Program-made: the position numbers and the translations under genes
The notes under the pieces: model-generated
What the model was told of the DNA's origin: nothing
Database searches by the model: none
Seen by the model: the letters and a program-made list of their open reading frames with translations, nothing else
In this document: positions 23,014 through 26,804 of the stretch, one piece after another
How positions within the stretch are numbered: the stretch's first letter is position 1
Layout of the letters: each line of letters opens with the position of its first letter
Origin: Bacteroidetes bacterium UBA2664
GTDB lineage: Bacteria; Bacteroidota; Rhodothermia; Balneolales; Balneolaceae
DNA: 26,804 nt
Direction of reading: 5' to 3'
NCBI GenBank assembly: GCA_002359315.1
Contig: DEMS01000038.1
Span: 1 to 26,804 of the forward strand

Positions 23014-24093
23014 CTAACCGTTATTATTACGAAATTCATCCATAAAACTTACCAGCGCTTTCACACTATCTACCTTACACGCATTGTAGATGCTGGCGCG
23101 GATGCCTCCTACGCTGCGGTGGCCTTTTAGGGCGTCGAGGCCGTTTTGGGCGGCTTCGGTGATAAATTTTTTCTCCAACTCTTCATTGGGAAGCCGATAG
23201 GTGACATTCATATGGGATCTGGACTCTTTCTCGACCGTGCCTCTGTAGAAATCATCTTTGTCAATTTCGCTGTAGAGCAGGTTGGCTTTGTCGCGATTGA
23301 ATGTCTCAAACCAATTCAAGCCGCCTTTTGCTTCAATCCAATCCAATACAAGGTTTACCATGTAGACCGCAAAGACCGGAGGGGTGTTGAATAGTTTCCG
23401 GACATGGGTTCGGTAGTCTAACATCGTTGGAATCGCCTCTTTTTTCTGCTGCTCCAAAAAGGATTGTTTGATCATCACTACGGTGACGCCGGCCGGACCC
23501 AAATTCTTCTGTGCACCCGCATAAATCAACCCGTATTTATCCAGGTCGAGTGGACGGGAGAGAAAGTCGGAGGATGCATCACAGACCAGCGGAGTTCCGT
23601 TGGATTCCGGTTCTTTTCTGAATTGTGTTCCGAAAATGGTGTTGTTACTGGTGAAATGTGTGTACACCGGATTGTCGGACAATTTCAGATCACTGTTCGT
23701 CGGTACTCTGGAGTAGTTGGACTCTTTGCTTGAATAGGGGATATGTACATTTCCGAAGTGCTTCGCCTCTTTGATCGCTTTTGCGGACCATGTTCCGGTG
23801 TCGATATAGTCAGCGGTTTTATCTTTTGTTAAAAAGTTTTGTGGGACAGTCAGAAACTGTGTACTTGCACCGCCTTGCAGGAAGAGGATCTCCCAGTCAT
23901 CTCCGGCTCCTGTGAGCTTTTTAAGACGATCTGTGGCTTGTTGGTTGATCTCGGTGTATTCGGGACCTCTGTGACTCATCTCGAGGAGTGAGGCGCCTCT
24001 GTTGCGGTAATCGACAAGTTCTTCCGCTGCTTTTTGCAGAACGGATAGGGGCAGTGTTGCAGGTCCGGCGCTAAAGTTGTGTAATCGTTTCAT
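23014..24093 (-). CDS. serC: Phosphoserine aminotransferase
   Basis: PLP enzyme converting 3-phosphohydroxypyruvate and glutamate to phosphoserine and 2-oxoglutarate in serine synthesis (and the matching step in pyridoxine synthesis). The 359-residue protein has the family's normal length. The N-terminal NFSAGPATLP, MSHRGPEYTEI at 39-49, the phosphate-binding GGAS at 74-77, and the PLP lysine K196 in YAGAQKNLGPAG are all present. The C-terminal GHRSVGGIRASIYNA is the substrate-binding end. It lies downstream of the DUF1015 gene on the same strand, separated by a 146-bp spacer with a C/G-run repeat, and converges with the toxin gene. Confidence 0.96.
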   Translation of the reverse strand: MKRLHNFSAGPATLPLSVLQKAAEELVDYRNRGASLLEMSHRGPEYTEINQQATDRLKKLTGAGDDWEILFLQGGASTQFLTVPQNFLTKDKTADYIDTGTWSAKAIKEAKHFGNVHIPYSSKESNYSRVPTNSDLKLSDNPVYTHFTSNNTIFGTQFRKEPESNGTPLVCDASSDFLSRPLDLDKYGLIYAGAQKNLGPAGVTVVMIKQSFLEQQKKEAIPTMLDYRTHVRKLFNTPPVFAVYMVNLVLDWIEAKGGLNWFETFNRDKANLLYSEIDKDDFYRGTVEKESRSHMNVTYRLPNEELEKKFITEAAQNGLDALKGHRSVGGIRASIYNACKVDSVKALVSFMDEFRNNNG

Positions 24094-24172
24094 CTCTTTG
24101 TTTGGTTTTTGTGTTTAAATTTTCGTCTTTTGATTTGTCTTAATTTGATGGTTTTGGGCACTACTTTGACAC

Positions 24173-24232
24173 CCCCCTGCGCCCCCCTTGTTAGGGGGGA
24201 GTTGTTGGTTGCCCCCTTGTTAGGGGGGAGTT
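24173..24232. repeat. C6-TTGTTA-G6 hairpin repeat, two direct copies
   Basis: CCCCCCTTGTTAGGGGGGAGTT at 24182-24203 is repeated with one C fewer at 24212-24232; GTTGGTTG lies between them, and a further C-run lies at 24172-24187. Each copy can fold into a 5-6 bp G/C-only hairpin. The element fills the spacer between the DUF1015 gene and serC. Similar C/G-run repeats are common between genes in several bacterial groups. It may terminate or stabilise transcripts on either strand. Confidence 0.7.
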
Positions 24233-24239
24233 ACATGTT

Positions 24240-25451
24240 TTAAAATGTGTGGACAATGAGGCCGGATTTAATTTTTGGTTCGAACCAGGTGGATTTAGGA
24301 GGCATCAGCTCACCCTGATCAGAGACTTCAATCAGCTCTTCAATACTGGTCGGGAACATGCTGATTGCCAGTTCGTAATCTCCTTTGTCGACTACTTTTT
24401 CAAGTTCGTCGGTTCCGCGGATTCCTCCCACAAAGGAGATATTGGCATCCGTTCGGGGGTTCTCAATCCTAAAAACGGGGTTCAGAATACCATTCTGCAA
24501 ACGGGCCACATCCAACTTGGATACTATATTCTTATCTTTCGGTTCAGGCAGTTTGATGTTCCACCATTCCCCCTTGCAATAGAGTGAAATCCATCCCTTT
24601 TGATCGGGTGCTTTCAGGGCGGATTGGGTCATGCCGAACTCGTTTTTCAGCCTTGCAAAGGCCTCATCAGACAGATTTTTAAGGACCCTGTTATAGGGCA
24701 GTATTCTCATCTGATCCATCGGAAATAGCACAACCGGGAAGTAATCAAATTCGGACTCACCCGGATGGTTGCCGGATTGATGCCGCAGTATTTCAGCGAC
24801 CCTGGAGGCACTTTTGCAGCGGTGGTGTCCGTCCGCAATATAAAAATTCTTGATCGCCGCAAAACCTTCTACAAAATCGACCGTCGAGAAGGTTTTCCAG
24901 ATTCGGTGAGTCACCCCGCCTTCTCCTTCGTGTTCGATGATCGGCGGCACGGTGAGGGTGATTTTTTCAATATGAAAAGCGATATCATTGGTATCCTTGA
25001 ACGTCAGCATCACCGGCTCTGCATGGGCCGATTGTGTCAGAATATGTTTGGTACGGTCGTCCTCTTTGTCCGGGCGGGTCAGTTCGTGTTTCAATATCAC
25101 ATCTTTGTCATAATCCTCAACGGATGCGCAGGTAAAGACACCGGTCTGGGTATGTCCGTCCGATTCCAGCTGATAGAGGTAGATGGCATGACGCTCATCC
25201 TGGAGATAGAGCTCTGAATCCAGCAGATTTTTCAGGTTTTCAGCTCCTTTTTCATAGACCGAATCGTCGTTATAGGGGGTTCCGTCCGGCAGGTCAATTT
25301 CGGGCCGGATCACATGGAGAAAACTGTTGGGTTTTCCCTCGGCCATTTCGGCGGCTTCTTCGGTGCTGATTACATCGTAGGGTACGCAGGCGACTTCATC
25401 AACATGATCTGTTTTTGGAAGCCATCCTCTGAAAGGGTGAATAATTGCCAT
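24240..25451 (-). CDS. DUF1015 family protein
   Basis: A 403-residue soluble protein of the DUF1015 family, whose biochemical role is not known to me. HPFRGWLPK at 5-13, CVPYDVIS at 22-29, an HE-x2-RPDKEDDR stretch at 122-133, and the family hallmark YIADGHHRCKSA at 204-215 are all present. The gene is often found next to serine-synthesis genes, and here serC follows on the same strand. That suggests a link to serine or one-carbon metabolism, but this is context only. Length is normal for the family. The start at 25451 faces the divergent DUF1844 gene across 99 bp. Confidence 0.9.
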   Translation of the reverse strand: MAIIHPFRGWLPKTDHVDEVACVPYDVISTEEAAEMAEGKPNSFLHVIRPEIDLPDGTPYNDDSVYEKGAENLKNLLDSELYLQDERHAIYLYQLESDGHTQTGVFTCASVEDYDKDVILKHELTRPDKEDDRTKHILTQSAHAEPVMLTFKDTNDIAFHIEKITLTVPPIIEHEGEGGVTHRIWKTFSTVDFVEGFAAIKNFYIADGHHRCKSASRVAEILRHQSGNHPGESEFDYFPVVLFPMDQMRILPYNRVLKNLSDEAFARLKNEFGMTQSALKAPDQKGWISLYCKGEWWNIKLPEPKDKNIVSKLDVARLQNGILNPVFRIENPRTDANISFVGGIRGTDELEKVVDKGDYELAISMFPTSIEELIEVSDQGELMPPKSTWFEPKIKSGLIVHTF

Positions 25452-25488
25452 TTAAAGTTCTCTTTTTGTTATTTTAATTGGTGCTTAA

Positions 25489-25527
25489 GTATACAAACTC
25501 TTTACCTTTTGAGCGTATACAAAGTTA
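25489..25527. promoter_or_regulatory. Divergent promoter region with GTATACAAA direct repeat
   Basis: GTATACAAA occurs at 25489-25497 and again at 25515-25523, 26 bp apart, in the 99-bp gap between two divergent genes. On the minus strand TAACTTTG (25527-25520) fits the Bacteroidota -7 consensus TAnnTTTG for the DUF1015-serC direction, though no well-spaced -33 box is seen. The repeats could bind a shared regulator. Confidence 0.35.
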
Positions 25528-25550
25528 ACAATAATCTAACAAATGAACAG

Positions 25551-26213
25551 ATGAGTGAGAGTCTAAATAGTGATCAGCAGCAACAACTTCTGTTTATGAT
25601 GCTACTTCAGCAGCATGAGCAGATTGCAATGATGGGAATGGGAAAAATAAAGAATCCGATGACGGATAAAGTGGAACGTGACCTGAAATCGGCGAAGTAT
25701 GCGATTGACACCCTAGTGATGCTTGAGAAGTTCACGAGCGGCAACCTCTCAAAGGAGCTGAGTGGTTATTTGACACAAATGTTGAACAATTTGCGAATGA
25801 ATTTTGCGGATGAGAAGAAAAAGGAGTCAGTGGGGGCTCCGAAAGCGGGTGAAAGCACTAAAGATGGAAGTGCCACCAAACATGAGTCAAGTTCTAAAAC
25901 GGATGGGAGCCCTAAAACTACTGAAGCCCCGACTAACGGTGGCAGCCCTAAAAATGATGAAAGTTCAAAAGGTGGAGGCGCGAAACCAGCTGGGAAACCT
26001 GAAAAGGCAGACAGTTCTAAAAAAGAGGAGAGTTCTAATGCCGGTGATGCTTCTAAAAAAGACGGGAGTTCAAAGGGTGGAGGCGCTAAAACGTCGGAAT
26101 CATCTGATAAGGCAGCTGGATCAAATAAGGAGAAAAGCCCTGAGTCCGGTGAGGCTTCTAAAAGTAGTGACGAGTCCAAAAAAGGGGATCGTCCTAAAAA
26201 GGAGAGTAAATAG
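25551..26213 (+). CDS. DUF1844 protein with long disordered Ser/Lys/Gly tail
   Basis: About 220 residues. Residues 10-85 form the small helical DUF1844 domain: LLFMMLLQQHEQIAMMGMGKI, then DLKSAKYAIDTLVMLEKFTSGNL and LTQMLNNLRMNF. Its function is unknown. Residues of about 88-220 are a low-complexity tail of Ser, Lys, Gly, Glu and Asp with repeats such as SSKGGGAK occurring twice, unlike the short tails usual for the family. I chose ATG 25551 because the domain starts just after it; the frame is open further upstream only because it crosses the divergent DUF1015 gene. The stop is directly followed by the Nudix start, so they form an operon. Confidence 0.78.
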   Translation: MSESLNSDQQQQLLFMMLLQQHEQIAMMGMGKIKNPMTDKVERDLKSAKYAIDTLVMLEKFTSGNLSKELSGYLTQMLNNLRMNFADEKKKESVGAPKAGESTKDGSATKHESSSKTDGSPKTTEAPTNGGSPKNDESSKGGGAKPAGKPEKADSSKKEESSNAGDASKKDGSSKGGGAKTSESSDKAAGSNKEKSPESGEASKSSDESKKGDRPKKESK

Positions 26214-26651
26214 ATGGGTGCCCCCGGACAGATAACCCCAATCAAAGCAGCCGGGGGCATTTTGTTCCGAAAGAGGGGCGGCGTTCATGAGATCCTGTTG
26301 ATCCGGCGGAACGGTGTCTGGGACCTTCCAAAGGGCAAGTTGGAGGAGGGTGAATCGATTGAAGAGTGTGCGGTGCGTGAAGTGGAGGAGGAGGTCGGCG
26401 CCCGCTCACTGGCCATCGTTTCGCATCTGTGTGATACCTATCACGAATATCAGGAGGGCCCTGTGCACTACGGCAAAACCACCTATTGGTACCTGATGGA
26501 GCCACAGTCTGAAGGGTCTTTTTTGGGTATAGAACCCCAGGAAAAAGAGGGGATCACGGCCTTGGAGTGGGTAGAAGCCGGGCAGGCTTTAGAGAGGGTA
26601 CACTTCGATAATTTAAAAGTGGTGGTGCGAGCGTTTTTAGAGACTTTGTGA
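26214..26651 (+). CDS. Nudix hydrolase
   Basis: A 145-residue pyrophosphohydrolase that cleaves a nucleoside diphosphate linked to another group. The Nudix box is complete at 41-62: G41, E47, R55-E56, E59-E60 and G62. KAAGGILFRK at 11-20 and VWDLPKGK at 35-42 are standard; WDLPKGK is frequent in diadenosine polyphosphate and diphosphoinositol-type hydrolases, so dinucleoside polyphosphates are a reasonable guess only. It begins on the base after the DUF1844 stop (TAGATG) and is followed by a terminator-like hairpin. Confidence 0.92.
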   Translation: MGAPGQITPIKAAGGILFRKRGGVHEILLIRRNGVWDLPKGKLEEGESIEECAVREVEEEVGARSLAIVSHLCDTYHEYQEGPVHYGKTTYWYLMEPQSEGSFLGIEPQEKEGITALEWVEAGQALERVHFDNLKVVVRAFLETL

Positions 26652-26657
26652 TGTTAC

Positions 26658-26679
26658 GGGTTGTTTTTTTAAACAACCC
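26658..26679. terminator. Terminator-like hairpin after the Nudix gene
   Basis: GGGTTGTTT at 26658-26666 pairs perfectly with AAACAACCC at 26671-26679 around TTTT. No T-run follows on the plus strand, so its efficiency is uncertain. Confidence 0.55.
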
Positions 26680-26740
26680 TCACCCGTCGGTTCGAGCGCA
26701 GGTCTGGCGGTGTATTTCCGACAGACCGTAGTCGAGAACT
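26680..26740 (-). repeat. Dispersed intergenic repeat, copy 2 (inverted)
   Basis: Read on the minus strand, this begins AGTTCTCGACTACG (26740-26727), the same 14 bases as at 20618. It continues with CGGAAA, ACACCGCC and CGAACCGACGGGTGAGG. A second partial TTCGACTACACTCCGC lies at about 26760-26775. The end of the window (26652-26804) holds no gene. Confidence 0.6.
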
Positions 26741-26804
26741 TCTAGCCATGGCAAAGACATTTCGACTACACTCCGCTATCGCTGCGTTGCGCTCTTTTAG
26801 ATTA

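Noticed and set aside
25314..25550. Upstream extension of the DUF1844 frame
   Set aside because: It crosses the divergent DUF1015 gene and adds no domain; the domain starts right after ATG 25551.
25766..26260. 164-codon minus-strand frame rich in Pro, Leu and Ser
   Set aside because: It is the complement of the Ser/Lys/Gly repeat tail and has no start context or domain.

Overview
The window looks like chromosomal DNA from a Bacteroidota/FCB-group bacterium, most plausibly a Balneolota-like marine lineage. This is inference. The supports are that almost no start codon has a Shine-Dalgarno sequence, the serC/DUF1015 gene pair, a DUF4143 ATPase, and proline/aspartate-linked lipoproteins. No rRNA, tRNA, CRISPR array or intact insertion sequence was seen.

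Positions 1-15.4 kb are one co-directional, mostly AT-rich surface-polysaccharide (O-antigen/capsule-type) cluster. Block A (38-5419) holds a sugar C-methyltransferase, a GMD-like SDR, two glycosyltransferases with a broken third one between them, and an FkbM methyltransferase. A decayed reading frame (5473-5826) separates it from block B (5859-13797). Block B holds a CapD/FlaA1-like dehydratase, a sugar nucleotidyltransferase, an SDR epimerase, a glycosyltransferase, a three-gene acetamidino module (WbpG/WbuX-like amidotransferase, HisH-like glutaminase, HisF-like partner lacking Asp11) and a WbuB-like glycosyltransferase. After a 305-bp spacer with two long hairpins comes a WecA/TagO-type initiating transferase. 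The pieces fit: the initiator loads the first sugar phosphate on undecaprenyl phosphate, the SDRs and nucleotidyltransferase make the sugars, the amidotransferase module converts an N-acetyl group to acetamidino, and the glycosyltransferases assemble the unit. No flippase or polymerase is visible, so the cluster probably continues left of the window.

Positions 15.4-17.7 kb encode two back-to-back YjbH-like outer-membrane proteins, probably linked to polysaccharide export. Positions 17.7-20.6 kb hold two tandem paralogous lipoproteins of unknown function, both ending in a Cys-His-Asn-Ser-Gly-Gly tail and each followed by a nearly identical terminator.

Positions 20.6-23.0 kb are a small accessory zone: a DUF4143 ATPase with a dyad at its start codon, a truncated YefM antitoxin on the minus strand, a 9-bp-phased GTAC operator, an intact Phd/YefM-type antitoxin without an obvious toxin, and a PF09720/ParE toxin-antitoxin pair.

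Positions 23.0-26.8 kb are more GC-rich housekeeping DNA: serC and a DUF1015 gene on the minus strand with a C/G-run repeat between them, then a divergent DUF1844 gene with a long disordered tail, a Nudix hydrolase, a terminator-like hairpin and a dispersed repeat that also occurs, inverted, near 20.62 kb.

The least explained items are the tandem CHNSGG-tailed lipoproteins, the split YjbH pair with an 11-unit pentapeptide linker, the three gene relics, and the phased operator.
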